The notes under the pieces are model-generated. The model did no database searches and was not told the DNA's origin. It saw only the letters and a program-made list of their open reading frames with translations. Positions 38,571-48,019 of a DNA stretch of 64,000 bases are shown here, piece by piece. A program made the translations under genes and the position numbers. Numbering within the stretch: the first letter of the stretch is position 1; every line of letters starts with the position of its first letter. Source of the stretch: Dyella_B sp036746095 (lineage in GTDB: Bacteria; Pseudomonadota; Gammaproteobacteria; Xanthomonadales; Rhodanobacteraceae); NCBI RefSeq assembly GCF_036746095.1, contig NZ_DAIOEU010000012.1:1-64000 (forward strand), in the 5' to 3' direction.

Positions 38571-38774
38571 GGAGCCTCTGATCTATTCCTACGTGCCCGG
38601 CATGACGTCCAGAAGGCTCGCAGGGTGCGGTGCGTGGCGCAGGGAAGACTGGCCGTCGTGGCAAGCCGCGCGGCACAGCCTGCGGGCCTTCTGGACGTCA
38701 CCCCTTCATTCAATTCAAAAGTTGGGGCCGCACTGTATGCGGTGACGGGTACGTAGGAATAGATCAGAGGCTCC
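38571..38774 (-). promoter_or_regulatory. Nested inverted repeat in the thyA leader
   Basis: Outer arms 38571-38594 and 38751-38774 are perfectly complementary over 24 bp; inner arms 38603-38624 and 38679-38700 match over 21 of 22 bp. In the minus-strand transcript the 3' outer arm contains the thyA Shine-Dalgarno, so folding would block translation. It fills almost the whole lgt-thyA gap. Whether it is a regulator, a transcript boundary or a MITE-like insertion is open; no flanking target duplication was seen. Confidence 0.7.
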
Positions 38775-38780
38775 TGAAGC

Positions 38781-39677
38781 TTACGCCGATGGTGAGGGTT
38801 CCGCTTTCGCCAGCGGCAACGTCGGCGCCTTGTGCGAAAGCCACAGCAAAAAGATCCCGATCACGATCAACGGCAGCGATTGAATCTGCCCCATCGTGAG
38901 CCAACCCCATGCCAGATAGCCGAGCTGGACGTCCGGCACGCGCACGAATTCCACGGCAAAACGGAAGCAACCGTACATCAGCGCAAACAAGCCGGAGATG
39001 AGATAACGCGGACGCGGTTTCATCGATACCAGCCATAACACGGCGAACATCACCACGCCTTCCAGGGCCAGCTCGTACAACTGCGATGGATGGCGCGGCA
39101 GCCCGCCGAACTGCTGCATCAACTGCGCCAGATGCGGATCGTTCGCGGCGAGTGCCGCGTCTTCATCGCGCGCGCCCGGAAAAATCATCGCCCACGGCAC
39201 TTCGCCCGGCTTGCCCCACAGTTCGCCATTGATGAAGTTGCCCAGACGGCCCAGGCCAAGACCCAGCGGCACCAGCGGCGCCACGAAATCCACCGTATCG
39301 AAGAAATGCAGCTTGTGCCGGCGCGACCACCACAACCCTGCCGCCAGCACGCCGAGCAGGCCGCCGTGGAAACTCATGCCGCCATCCCACACGCGGAACA
39401 GCGCCAGCGGCTCGGTCCAGATCCACCGAATGCCGTCTGCGTAGTAGAACAGCATGTACCAGATGCGCCCGCCCAGGATGATGCCCATCATCATGTAGAA
39501 CATCAGGTCGCCCAGCGCATCGCGGCTGACCGGCAGGCGCCCGCGCTTGCGGCGGTATTCGCCCAGCAGCCAGCCACCGAGGAACCCGAGCAGATACATC
39601 AGGCCGTACCAGTGGACCTGGATCGGCCCGAGCTTCACGGCGATCGGGTTGAAGTGCACGACAAAAGGCTGCGTCAT
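38781..39677 (-). CDS. lgt: Prolipoprotein diacylglyceryl transferase
   Basis: Inner-membrane enzyme adding diacylglycerol to the lipobox cysteine of prolipoproteins. The ~298-residue protein has seven predicted membrane segments, the signature GRLGNFINGELWGKP and the HPSQLYE segment. ATG 39677 (MTQPFVVHFNPIA) is preferred over a TTG at 39698. The order lgt-thyA-folA is typical for Xanthomonadales. Confidence 0.95.
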   Translation of the reverse strand: MTQPFVVHFNPIAVKLGPIQVHWYGLMYLLGFLGGWLLGEYRRKRGRLPVSRDALGDLMFYMMMGIILGGRIWYMLFYYADGIRWIWTEPLALFRVWDGGMSFHGGLLGVLAAGLWWSRRHKLHFFDTVDFVAPLVPLGLGLGRLGNFINGELWGKPGEVPWAMIFPGARDEDAALAANDPHLAQLMQQFGGLPRHPSQLYELALEGVVMFAVLWLVSMKPRPRYLISGLFALMYGCFRFAVEFVRVPDVQLGYLAWGWLTMGQIQSLPLIVIGIFLLWLSHKAPTLPLAKAEPSPSA

Positions 39678-39836
39678 GGGGTAACCGATAAAGCCCAAAG
39701 CGCGCAGTTTAGCGGCCCGACGATGAACTCGTCAGGACACTGCCCCGGCCCCGGCCACTTGGCTACACTCGGCCAGCGCGCCTGCTCGGGGGAGTGGGCC
39801 GCGCGGGACAACATCTTTATGGGGGAACTTAAGGAT

Positions 39837-41792
39837 ATGTGGAACGGACGAGTGCGCGCCCTCGCGGCGGCGTTTTGCGTGTTGTTGCCTGCGGCTGCAA
39901 CGGCGGCGGGCGATCGGGTACCGGTGGAAGCCTTTGCGCATCACGGCGGCTATTCGATGCCGCGGCTTTCGCCCGATGGCAAGTATCTGGCCGTGACGGT
40001 GGAGCAAGGCGAAGACCATGCGGTGGTGATCTACCAGCTGGATGACATGAGCCATGCGAAAAGCCTGCTGCGCATGCCTGCGCATCAAATGCCTTACGAC
40101 ATCCAATGGGTGGGGCCCGAGCGCCTGGTGGTTGAATTGGCCCAATTCTTCGGCTCGCTCGACCGCCCCGAACAGCTGGGCGAAATCCTGTCCACCGACG
40201 TGGAGGGCAAGCGGGTCCAACCCATGTTCAGCCGTGAATGGGGACAGGCTGGACGCGGCGGCCTGGAGCACAGCCCTGACGATGGCTATGCCACCGTCGC
40301 CGGCTGGCCGTCCAAAGCCAACGATCACTTCTACATGCAGACGTACATGTGGAACAACGAAAAGAACACCTCGCTATATGACGTGAACGCTGACAACGGC
40401 ATTCGCCACTTGATCGGCGAGATCAACACCGGCGACATGGACTTCACCGTGGATCCAGGCGGCCACGTGCGCTACGCGCAAGGCCTGGACATCAACAACC
40501 ACTACGTCGTCTACCGCATGCAAAACAGCCTCTGGTCGCAGCTTGCCAATGGCAACGACGGCAACCGTTTCGCCCCTATCACCTTCTCGCAAGACGGCCA
40601 GCACCTGTATGCATTGTCGAGCACGAAAGGCGGCCCGATGGCACTGGTCGAGACGACCGCAGATGGCAGCCAGACCAGATTGCTGACCAAGGACGATTTC
40701 AGCAGCATCGACTACATTCAATGGACACCGCAACGTGCCCCTTTTGCCGCTTCAGCCGCTTCTGGCATTCCCAAGGAAACCATCTTTGATGCGAATCAGC
40801 CGCTGGCCAAGTTCTATCAGGGCATAAGCCAGAAATTTCCCGGTGAATTCGTCAACTTCTCAAGCTTGAGCGAAGACGGCAGCATGCTGGTGTTCGAGGT
40901 AAGCAGTGACCGCAATCCCGGCGCCTATTACCTGTTCGACATCAAGCACATGAAAATCCAGAAGCTGTTCGATGAAAACACCGGCATCGATCCCAGCAAG
41001 ATGGCGGCACGCTTACCCATGCGCTTCATCGCCAGTGACGGCACGCCGCTCGAAGCCATTCTTACGGTGCCTGCGGGCGGTTCGATGAACGACCTGCCGA
41101 TGGTGTTGTTGCCGCATGGCGGTCCCTTCGACATCAAGGACACCTGGTTTTTCGATGACGACGCGCAATTTCTTGCCAGCCGCGGATACCTGGTATTGCA
41201 AGTCAACTTTCGTGGATCGGCCGGCCGCGGCCCCGGCTTTGTCGACTCTGGCTACGGCAAATGGGGCACACGCATCCAGCAGGACCTGATCGATGGCGTG
41301 AAGTGGGCGGAAACACAGCACTACGCCGATCCCAAGCGCGTCTGCGTGTTCGGTGGCAGCTTTGGCGGCTACTCGGCGATGATGACGGTGATTCGCGCAC
41401 CCGGCCTGTTCAAATGCGCCATCGGCTATGCCGGCATCTACGATCTGGCGATGATGTACGACAAGGGTGACATCAAGGATAGAAAGTCCGGCAGGAATTA
41501 CCTGGAACAGGCGATCGGCAAGGACCCCGGCGAACTGGCCGCCAATTCACCGGACAAGCTGGCCGACAAGATCGACGTTCCCGTGCTGCTGATCCATGGC
41601 GAAGAAGACCAGCGCGCGCCCTTCGCCCAGGCCAAAGCGATGCGTGCCGCGCTGGATGCCGCGCACAAACCGTACGAGTGGTTGACCAAGCCGGACGAGG
41701 GGCATGGCTTCTACAACGAGAAGAACCTCGTGGATATGTACAACCATGTGCAGGCGTTTTTGGAGAAGAACATCGGACCGGGTGTGAACTGA
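39837..41792 (+). CDS. Exported S9 (prolyl oligopeptidase-like) peptidase
   Basis: A ~651-residue serine peptidase with a signal peptide (residues 1-25, ending AAATAAG), an N-terminal beta-propeller-like domain (SPDGKYLAV repeats) and a C-terminal alpha/beta-hydrolase domain. Nucleophile in GGSFGGYSAMM, Asp in IHGEEDQRAP and His in DEGHGF form the triad. ATG 39837 is chosen as the signal peptide start; ATG 39819 is an alternative. The frame runs up to 39090 inside lgt, which is not credible. It probably trims peptides in the periplasm. Confidence 0.92.
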   Translation: MWNGRVRALAAAFCVLLPAAATAAGDRVPVEAFAHHGGYSMPRLSPDGKYLAVTVEQGEDHAVVIYQLDDMSHAKSLLRMPAHQMPYDIQWVGPERLVVELAQFFGSLDRPEQLGEILSTDVEGKRVQPMFSREWGQAGRGGLEHSPDDGYATVAGWPSKANDHFYMQTYMWNNEKNTSLYDVNADNGIRHLIGEINTGDMDFTVDPGGHVRYAQGLDINNHYVVYRMQNSLWSQLANGNDGNRFAPITFSQDGQHLYALSSTKGGPMALVETTADGSQTRLLTKDDFSSIDYIQWTPQRAPFAASAASGIPKETIFDANQPLAKFYQGISQKFPGEFVNFSSLSEDGSMLVFEVSSDRNPGAYYLFDIKHMKIQKLFDENTGIDPSKMAARLPMRFIASDGTPLEAILTVPAGGSMNDLPMVLLPHGGPFDIKDTWFFDDDAQFLASRGYLVLQVNFRGSAGRGPGFVDSGYGKWGTRIQQDLIDGVKWAETQHYADPKRVCVFGGSFGGYSAMMTVIRAPGLFKCAIGYAGIYDLAMMYDKGDIKDRKSGRNYLEQAIGKDPGELAANSPDKLADKIDVPVLLIHGEEDQRAPFAQAKAMRAALDAAHKPYEWLTKPDEGHGFYNEKNLVDMYNHVQAFLEKNIGPGVN

Positions 41793-41802
41793 CGGACGTT
41801 GC

Positions 41803-41830
41803 AGGCCCCTCTCCCTGTGGGAGAGGGGCT
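41803..41830. terminator. GCCCCTCTCCC hairpin between convergent genes
   Basis: Perfect 11-bp arms (41805-41815, 41819-41829) lie between the S9 peptidase and the convergent Oar-like receptor. It is one of the dispersed CTCTCCC palindromes and likely serves as a shared 3' boundary; the T-tract is minimal. Confidence 0.55.
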
Positions 41831-41844
41831 TAAGCCGCTCACCA

Positions 41845-44800
41845 TCAAAACGTATAACGCACCACCAAATTGGTCGCACGCGGCGCCTGCAACGCCGTGA
41901 CGGTAAGAAAACTCGGATCAGGCGTCGGCAAACCATTGCTGCCGAAGTTGCCGGTATCCGCCGACACGTAACGCGTGTGCACACTCTGGCGATTGGTCAC
42001 ATTGGTGATGTTCAAGCTGAGGTCCAGCTTGTGCTGGCCCGCCATCGCCCACGCATAACCCACACCAAGATCCCATTGCCAGCTGAAGGGATAGCGGCCC
42101 AAGCCGTTCAGTGGCACCAGCATGCCGTTGCAATAGTGCGTGACCGACGCGAGGCTCGGGTTTGCCTGCACCGCCGCCGCGTTGGGATAGGTGCCGAAGC
42201 AGCCGTAAGGTGCGCCCGTCTGTGCACTCAACAGCGAAGACACGCGCCATCCGCTTTGCCAATAGTAGATGCCGGAGACGACCAACCGGTGCCGAATGTC
42301 CGACGCCAGCGGTCCGGACGAACCGGGAATCAACTCCGGATAATTGAAGTTGCCGCTACGCCCGGCCGTCTGCAGCACGCTGGAACTGGTTGCATCGCCG
42401 TAGATCACGCGCGACTCGCTGGAATAGCCGTCTTCATTGCCGTAGGCATGCGCCCAGGTGTAGTTGATCGACAGGTAATACGGCTCCTGCTCCGACCGGG
42501 CATGCTCGAGCTGGAAATTCAGATCGTAGTTAGTGCGCTTCGCCTTCGGCACGCCGAGATACGTATTGGGAATCACGATGCTGGCAAGCTGGTTGCCGCC
42601 ATTGAGGTAATCCGTCAGCACGATATCCCGGCCGGGATTGAACAACATGCCACCGGTACCGAGCCCTGCATAGTTCGGATAACCATGCGCGCGCACGTAG
42701 TTGCTGACCTGCCCGGCTGAGTCGCTGATGAAGTCGACGATGTGGGTCAAGCGGTTCATGTCGAACTGGCCGAGCAATGACCATGACGGCGTCAGTTGCT
42801 GCTGCGCGTACAGCTGGAAATTGCGCTGCGAGGTGTTCTTCAAATTACGGCTCGACAGCGCGACGGGATTGGGCACCGCCCCGTTTTCGTAGACCACCGG
42901 ATTGCCGATCTGCGTCAGGCCCAGCGGCGCATGAGTAGTCGGATCCATCCCCGTGTAGGTGTAGTAAGTGCCGGAGATGTAGTTGGCGCCGCCCACGAAA
43001 TAGTTCAGCCCCGAAGGCATCGGCAAGGTGTACACGCCATAGTTGAGGCCAAGCTTCAGCGAGCTGTCACCGTGCACATCCCACGCCGCACCGATGCGCG
43101 GCGAAAGCAGGTACAGGTTGAGGAAGGGATTGCCACCCGCTTCGTTGCTGAGCATGTGATCCCAGCGCACGCCGCCCGTCAGCACCACCGTGTCGGTAAC
43201 TTTCCAGGTGTCATAGAGATAAGCGCCGGCTTCCACGCTGCCGAAATTGCCGCCGAAATAGCCTTTCCAGAATTCGACGTAGTTGCCGCCCGGCGGTACC
43301 GGCGAGCCATTCTGCAAACTGCTCGACGGATCATTGAGCGTATAGCCCCAGTCCGGCCGCCAATACGGCACGAAGTGGAAGTTGTTGAAATAGCGGTCGC
43401 CGCCGATGGTGATGGTGTGATCGCCGATGGTCCAGTTGAGGTCCGCCTTGTAGCCGTGGCGGGCGTAGTAGTAATCATTCGGCGCATTGTACGAACTGGG
43501 TCCGTAGTACGACGTGTTGTTGGTGTTGTAGTCGTAGATGCTCACGTAGGGCGCATCGGGGCCGGAAGCATCGAACGAGGGCACGTCCAGCCGCGTGTAG
43601 CCGCCCATCACGCGCAGCGTGAGGTCATCGGTGATACGCCAGTGATAGTTGCCGATCAACAGCTTTTGCGTGTGCGCATCGCCGGACCAGCTTGGTTCGC
43701 CGGTGAGCGATAAGGGCTGATAAGACTGCGCCAGTTGATAGAGATTGCTCGACGACGTCGCCCAGTCCTTCGCAGCCGCCACGTTCAAGCTTTGATTGGT
43801 GGTGATGTTCCAGGTGAGGTTGACCATCGCGTTCTTGTCGCGGCTCGCATATGCGGTAGCCGTGTTGGAACCGTACGTCCACGATCTCGACAACGATGGC
43901 GTATTGCCCAGCAGCGCGAAGAAGAACAGCTTGTCCTTGATGATCGCGCCGGAGGCCCAGATGTCCTGCGTGAGTTGCGAACCGATGTGATTGGCGGATT
44001 GATACAACGAGTACGTCCGATTCCCACTGGGCGAAAGATAGGTGGCGTCATGGCCCTGCGGATTGAGCCAGCCCGACGTAGGCGGTGTGAAGGTAGCGGT
44101 ATAGCCGGCGTGGAAATCGTTGCTGCCCTGCTTCAGCGTGGCCGAGATGATGCCCCCGGTGGTGCTGGTCCATGCCAGGCCGCCGCTGCCGTTGATCAGC
44201 TGCGTATCGGCCACCGCATCCTGCGGAAACGTAATGCCGGAAAGTCCGGTAACGTCGTAGTTGGTGTCGAATTCGTTGAAGTAGGTGCGGTTCTCGGCCA
44301 CGCTGGCGCCGTTCACCTGGTAGTGGCCGCCGAAACTCTTCGCGCTGGATTGCAGCGCATACACGCTATACAGATTGTTCTGGTCGATCGGCAGGTCGTG
44401 GGTCAGTTCCGCGCTGTAGTTGTTGATCAATTCGGGTGTGGTGACATCGATCGGCGTGGTGACCGTCAGCAACGAGGCTGCTGAAACGGTGATCGTGCCG
44501 AGCGACGTCACCTGCCCGCTCGATGTCGCTGCGCCGAGTCCCGGCACCGTCGCCGTAATGTTCGGCTTCACCTGCACCGACGCGCTGCCGATCTCGCTCC
44601 CGCCCCTGCTCACCGTGACGACATACGTGCCGGGATTGAGCTGGCTGAGGTTGTAATCGCCTTTGCTGTCTGCCGCCAACGTCTTGCTGAAACCCTGGGA
44701 TGGCGACGTCACCAGGATCGTCGCGCCTGGCGCCGCCGTGCCATGCAATCCACCCGTGATGTTCTGGGCATAGCTCGGTGCGGCGTAATAACTGCCGGCG

Positions 44801-44916
44801 ATGGCCAATGCGGCCATCGTGCACAACGCAAGGCGCTTGCGCCGTACGTTTTCTGGAAAGCGCTGCATACCGTTGCGACCGGCACAACCGCGCCGCCACG
44901 TATCGTGGTTCAACAT
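41845..44916 (-). CDS. Oar-like TonB-dependent receptor
   Basis: A 1023-residue outer-membrane receptor. Signal peptide (about 30-52), an N-terminal carboxypeptidase-regulatory-like beta-sandwich (about 52-130, GDYNLSQLNPGTYVVTVS), a plug domain and a long barrel ending RYTF. This Oar/CarboxypepD_reg layout is typical of Xanthomonadales receptors linked to peptide or polysaccharide uptake. The start is ATG 44916 with GGAGGGG upstream; the frame to 45003 is not needed. It is convergent with the exported S9 peptidase, which could generate its ligands (inference). Confidence 0.9.
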   Translation of the reverse strand: MLNHDTWRRGCAGRNGMQRFPENVRRKRLALCTMAALAIAGSYYAAPSYAQNITGGLHGTAAPGATILVTSPSQGFSKTLAADSKGDYNLSQLNPGTYVVTVSRGGSEIGSASVQVKPNITATVPGLGAATSSGQVTSLGTITVSAASLLTVTTPIDVTTPELINNYSAELTHDLPIDQNNLYSVYALQSSAKSFGGHYQVNGASVAENRTYFNEFDTNYDVTGLSGITFPQDAVADTQLINGSGGLAWTSTTGGIISATLKQGSNDFHAGYTATFTPPTSGWLNPQGHDATYLSPSGNRTYSLYQSANHIGSQLTQDIWASGAIIKDKLFFFALLGNTPSLSRSWTYGSNTATAYASRDKNAMVNLTWNITTNQSLNVAAAKDWATSSSNLYQLAQSYQPLSLTGEPSWSGDAHTQKLLIGNYHWRITDDLTLRVMGGYTRLDVPSFDASGPDAPYVSIYDYNTNNTSYYGPSSYNAPNDYYYARHGYKADLNWTIGDHTITIGGDRYFNNFHFVPYWRPDWGYTLNDPSSSLQNGSPVPPGGNYVEFWKGYFGGNFGSVEAGAYLYDTWKVTDTVVLTGGVRWDHMLSNEAGGNPFLNLYLLSPRIGAAWDVHGDSSLKLGLNYGVYTLPMPSGLNYFVGGANYISGTYYTYTGMDPTTHAPLGLTQIGNPVVYENGAVPNPVALSSRNLKNTSQRNFQLYAQQQLTPSWSLLGQFDMNRLTHIVDFISDSAGQVSNYVRAHGYPNYAGLGTGGMLFNPGRDIVLTDYLNGGNQLASIVIPNTYLGVPKAKRTNYDLNFQLEHARSEQEPYYLSINYTWAHAYGNEDGYSSESRVIYGDATSSSVLQTAGRSGNFNYPELIPGSSGPLASDIRHRLVVSGIYYWQSGWRVSSLLSAQTGAPYGCFGTYPNAAAVQANPSLASVTHYCNGMLVPLNGLGRYPFSWQWDLGVGYAWAMAGQHKLDLSLNITNVTNRQSVHTRYVSADTGNFGSNGLPTPDPSFLTVTALQAPRATNLVVRYTF

Positions 44917-45083
44917 AAACCCCTCCCCTCTCGAATAATGGGCCTGCTCGAAAATGCTTGGCTGTTTTTGATTGAAGCCTTTCGCAAAGAAAGGCAGCTC
45001 CATTTATTTACTTTTAGTTTTTGTTAGCTAGAGCAATTGCGTCGGCCTGGATGCAGAATCAGGCACAAATTTGCGGTGGGCAT

Positions 45084-45106
45084 AAAAAACCCGCGCTTGG
45101 CGGGTT
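45084..45106 (-). terminator. Terminator for the lytic transglycosylase transcript
   Basis: AACCCGC (45088-45094) and GCGGGTT (45100-45106) form a stem followed on the minus strand by TTTTTT. It lies downstream of the transglycosylase and upstream of the Oar-like receptor. Confidence 0.75.
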
Positions 45107-45163
45107 CTTTGTGGGCATTTCTTTTAATCAATTGACGAGCAACGTGCCGCATCCGGGAAACAG

Positions 45164-45317
45164 CTCCTCTCCCTTCTGGGGAGAGGGTTGGGGTGAGGGC
45201 GAATCTCGCGGAGAGTTAGTTGCGTGCGAGGCTCAAAAAAGCAAACCAACGCGCGATGACTCGTTTTCGGCAAGCCCAACCCCTCACCCTAACCCTCGCC
45301 CCGGAGGGGAGAGGGGA
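45164..45317. repeat. Long imperfect CTCTCCC inverted repeat
   Basis: A left arm (about 45164-45199, with GGGTTGGGGTGAGGG) and a right arm (about 45283-45317, with CCCTCACCCTAACCC) are largely complementary around an ~85-bp loop. It is located just after the transglycosylase stop and belongs to the dispersed repeat type of the window. Confidence 0.65.
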
Positions 45318-45340
45318 CTGACTCAACGCAATGGTTGAAT

Positions 45341-46543
45341 CTACGGGGCAACGCGCGTGACATCGGCCTTTGCGGACGCCAATGCCACCGCTTGCGAAGG
45401 CGAGCGCCTCGTCGCCAGCTTCAATTCCTTGTACACACCCAGCACCAGCTCGCCGTAACCGCGCGCCAGCGTGGCGTCATGGCTGTGGTAGTAGCCGATG
45501 CGCAGCACGGGGTCCTTGCTTTCGTTCATCGCCTTGCGCAGCAGGCGCGTGCCGATTTCGATGTTGCGCACCGGATTGAGCAAGGCGATCGGATCGGGCT
45601 CCAGATCGCGATGTACGGGGTAGTACACCTGCATGATGCCGACGTCTTGCACTGGCGCGGCCAGCAGATGCGCCAGCTCGATGGCGTGTTCGGTGTCCGC
45701 GCGCGAGCCGATGTGCAAATGGCCGTTGATGCGCACCACCCACGGGCTGGGCGCCACCGAACCATCCGGTTGCGTGCCGCGCGTTTCCACCAGCGCCACG
45801 GCGTAGATCAGCACCGGATCGATGCGATAGCGCGCACCGGCCTTCGCCCACAGGCTGCCCGGCGAGGTGATGTCCAGATTGAAACTGCCGGCGCGCACGG
45901 CGCGCGGTTCCGCCACCACCACGATGGTGCCGTCGCTGGCAAGGCCCAGCGTGGTGGTCGGTGTTGGTGCGGATTTGTTCAATGCGATTCGGCGCGGCGA
46001 CACATTTACGACATCGCCCGTCACATGGGCAAACAGTGCTCGCGATGACATGGGTGCTGCAGCAATCAGCGGTTTGGCAACGCTTGCGGGTTTCAGTGCA
46101 AGCGGTGTGCGCGCAGGTGCATGCCAGGCATGCATGCCGATCGCTACCGCGGCCGTTCCCGCCACTACCCCCAAGCCGCCGATGATCGGCACGCGATACG
46201 CCTGGGCCTGCTGCTTGACGATCGGCAGCCACGGCGGCGTCCTGAACGAGAATGTCGCCTGCCATGTCGGCAACGCACCCAGTCCGGAGAAACCGGCGGC
46301 ATGGCGCTGGTGACGCTGCGCAATGCGCCGTTGTGCCGCCCAACCGCAAGGCGCTGCGATCACGATCTTCTGGCCGCCACCGCCCAGGCGTCGCGCCCGG
46401 AATGCAGCCGGCGCGCACAGGTAGACCCGCTCGGTCACATCCTGCCGGTTCGTGGCCCCCTTGCCGCGCGTGGCCGGTTCGCCTCCAGCGATGGAAGGCG
46501 CCTCGATCGTGCGGGGAAAGGGATTCGTTTGCAGCAGCAGCAC
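45341..46543 (-). CDS. Lytic transglycosylase (SLT domain), membrane-anchored
   Basis: A protein of up to 400 residues with a C-terminal SLT-type lysozyme-like domain: catalytic Glu in YAVALVETRG, then VGIMQVYYP and the N..IGTRLLRK helix. A single hydrophobic segment (about 118-140, IIGGLGVVAGTAAVAIGM) precedes it, consistent with a periplasmic enzyme tethered to the inner membrane. The N-terminal ~110 residues are Arg/Pro/Gly-rich and unconvincing. The GTG at 46543 has no strong ribosome binding site, so the true start may be internal. Specialised transglycosylases of this kind clear peptidoglycan for secretion or conjugation machinery; none is adjacent. Confidence 0.75.
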   Translation of the reverse strand: MLLLQTNPFPRTIEAPSIAGGEPATRGKGATNRQDVTERVYLCAPAAFRARRLGGGGQKIVIAAPCGWAAQRRIAQRHQRHAAGFSGLGALPTWQATFSFRTPPWLPIVKQQAQAYRVPIIGGLGVVAGTAAVAIGMHAWHAPARTPLALKPASVAKPLIAAAPMSSRALFAHVTGDVVNVSPRRIALNKSAPTPTTTLGLASDGTIVVVAEPRAVRAGSFNLDITSPGSLWAKAGARYRIDPVLIYAVALVETRGTQPDGSVAPSPWVVRINGHLHIGSRADTEHAIELAHLLAAPVQDVGIMQVYYPVHRDLEPDPIALLNPVRNIEIGTRLLRKAMNESKDPVLRIGYYHSHDATLARGYGELVLGVYKELKLATRRSPSQAVALASAKADVTRVAP

Positions 46544-46660
46544 CTATCGACTTCCTTCAACGCCGGCCGGCAGAGCCCGCTAGACAAGCACAAATCGGGC
46601 CGGAGGCCAAGCGCAGGAGGGGCCAAGGGGGCTGAGACGGCGACGTTGTGTATGAACCAA

Positions 46661-46772
46661 ACCGGTCGCTTCATATATCGTCACCCCGGCGAAGGCCGGG
46701 GCCCAGTGTCTTTCGCTTTAAAGTCGCTGGGCCCCGGCTTTCGCCGGGGTGACGATATATGAAGCGACCGGT
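46661..46772. repeat. 112-bp foldback palindrome with 46-bp arms
   Basis: Arms 46661-46706 and 46727-46772 pair with a single mismatch around a 20-nt loop. The core GTCACCCCGGCGAA is a variant of the other REP-like palindromes, but the arms extend through CATATATCG and ACCGGTCGC. It lies between the transglycosylase and the IS110 element; IS110 elements often target REP-type palindromes. Confidence 0.9.
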
Positions 46773-46799
46773 CCAGCTGAAACACTGCGCCAATCAGGA

Positions 46800-47032
46800 C
46801 ACATGCTGGGATTTCATCCCAGCCTTGTATCTTGCCTTCCGTGACGGTTAGCTACCGCCACATGGGTCGAGGAAGCTTGCTCCCAGCCTTAAGGGCCAAC
46901 CTTGCGGCGTAGATAAAGCCCTCGATCCCCCTGCACACCTCATCAACATGGGACGGTATCCAAGGGCAATGACCCTGTATGTACAAGGCAAATGGGTGTG
47001 ACGGTTGATGTCAGGTAAAGCCAGAGGTATTC
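46800..47032 (+). ncRNA. Candidate IS110 bridge RNA region
   Basis: The ~260-bp non-coding flank upstream of the transposase. It starts with a perfect hairpin (GCTGGGA 46805-46811, TCCCAGC 46817-46823), then a second stem (GTGACGGT 46841-46848 with ACCGCCAC) and further GC-rich segments. IS110-group elements encode their bridge RNA in exactly this left-end position. The prediction rests on position and visible hairpins only; RNA ends and guide loops were not determined. Confidence 0.5.
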
Positions 47033-48019
47033 ATGGATTTCTATCTTGGTATTGATGTTTCCAAAGCCAAACTCGACTGCTTGCTGCTGAAGACGCAGGC
47101 GGGCAAACGTAAGTCCAAATCACTTGAGAACACTCCTGCGGGGATCAAGGCCTTACTCGCCTGGTTGACCAAGCAAGGCATCCACGCGGCCCAGGTCCAC
47201 GTGGTGATGGAGCCCACCGGGGTCTATCACGAGGCGGCGGCGTTGGCCTTAAGCGATGCCGGCATCCGAGTATCGTTAGTCAATCCGCTGCATCTGCGCC
47301 GTTATGTTCAAAGTCTGGGCGTGCTCAGTAAGAATGACGCCACGGATGCCCTCATGCTCGCGCGCTTCGGCCGAGAGCGTCAGCCGGAGGCTTGGCAGCC
47401 GCCTAGCGCCGCCGTTCGTCACTTACATGCGCTGCTGGCGCGACGTGAGGCTTTAGCGCAGGAGGTCCAGCGCGAGGAAAACCGCCTGGATCAGGCCTTG
47501 CTGAGTAAGGCCCCCGAAGCGGTGCTCGCCTCCATCCGCGCCAACCTCCAGCATCTCCAAGAACAGCTACGGCAGCTGCACAAAGCCATCTCCCAGCACA
47601 TCGATAACGACCCGGATCTGCGCGATAAGCATGCCTTGTTGCTGACGATTCCCGGTGTGGGCGATCGAGTGGCGGATCGCTTCACGGCCCTCTTGGGCGA
47701 CGCACGCTTTAAATCGGCCGAACAGTTGGCGGCTTACCTGGGGTTGATTCCTGTGGAGTGGACATCGGGCACCTCCGTGCGTGCGCCTGCTCGGCTTTCT
47801 AAAGCAGGGCCGCCGCACGTCCGTGGCCTGCTCTTCATGCCTGCAGTGGTCGCCAAGCGATGCAATCCGCACGTCAAGGCGTTGTATGAGCGCTTGCTTG
47901 CACGCGGCATGAAAAAGATGGCCGCCATCGGCGCGGCCATGCGTAAGTTGGTGCACTTGTGTTTCGGCGTTGTTCGATCTGGCCAACCTTATGCACCTGA
48001 TTGGATGGCTAAGGCTTGA
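47033..48019 (+). CDS. IS110-family transposase/recombinase
   Basis: A 328-residue bridge-RNA-guided recombinase. The RuvC-like DEDD tetrad is at Asp8, Glu60, Asp102 and Asp105, matching the IS621 pattern; the C-terminal Tnp domain has IPGVG, the PVEWTSG segment and the likely catalytic Ser256 in RLSKAGPPHVR. It looks intact and full length. Confidence 0.95.
   Translation: MDFYLGIDVSKAKLDCLLLKTQAGKRKSKSLENTPAGIKALLAWLTKQGIHAAQVHVVMEPTGVYHEAAALALSDAGIRVSLVNPLHLRRYVQSLGVLSKNDATDALMLARFGRERQPEAWQPPSAAVRHLHALLARREALAQEVQREENRLDQALLSKAPEAVLASIRANLQHLQEQLRQLHKAISQHIDNDPDLRDKHALLLTIPGVGDRVADRFTALLGDARFKSAEQLAAYLGLIPVEWTSGTSVRAPARLSKAGPPHVRGLLFMPAVVAKRCNPHVKALYERLLARGMKKMAAIGAAMRKLVHLCFGVVRSGQPYAPDWMAKA

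Noticed and set aside
37539..38756. 405-codon plus-strand frame opposite thyA
   Set aside because: Antisense shadow of thyA extended by the inverted repeat; no family features.
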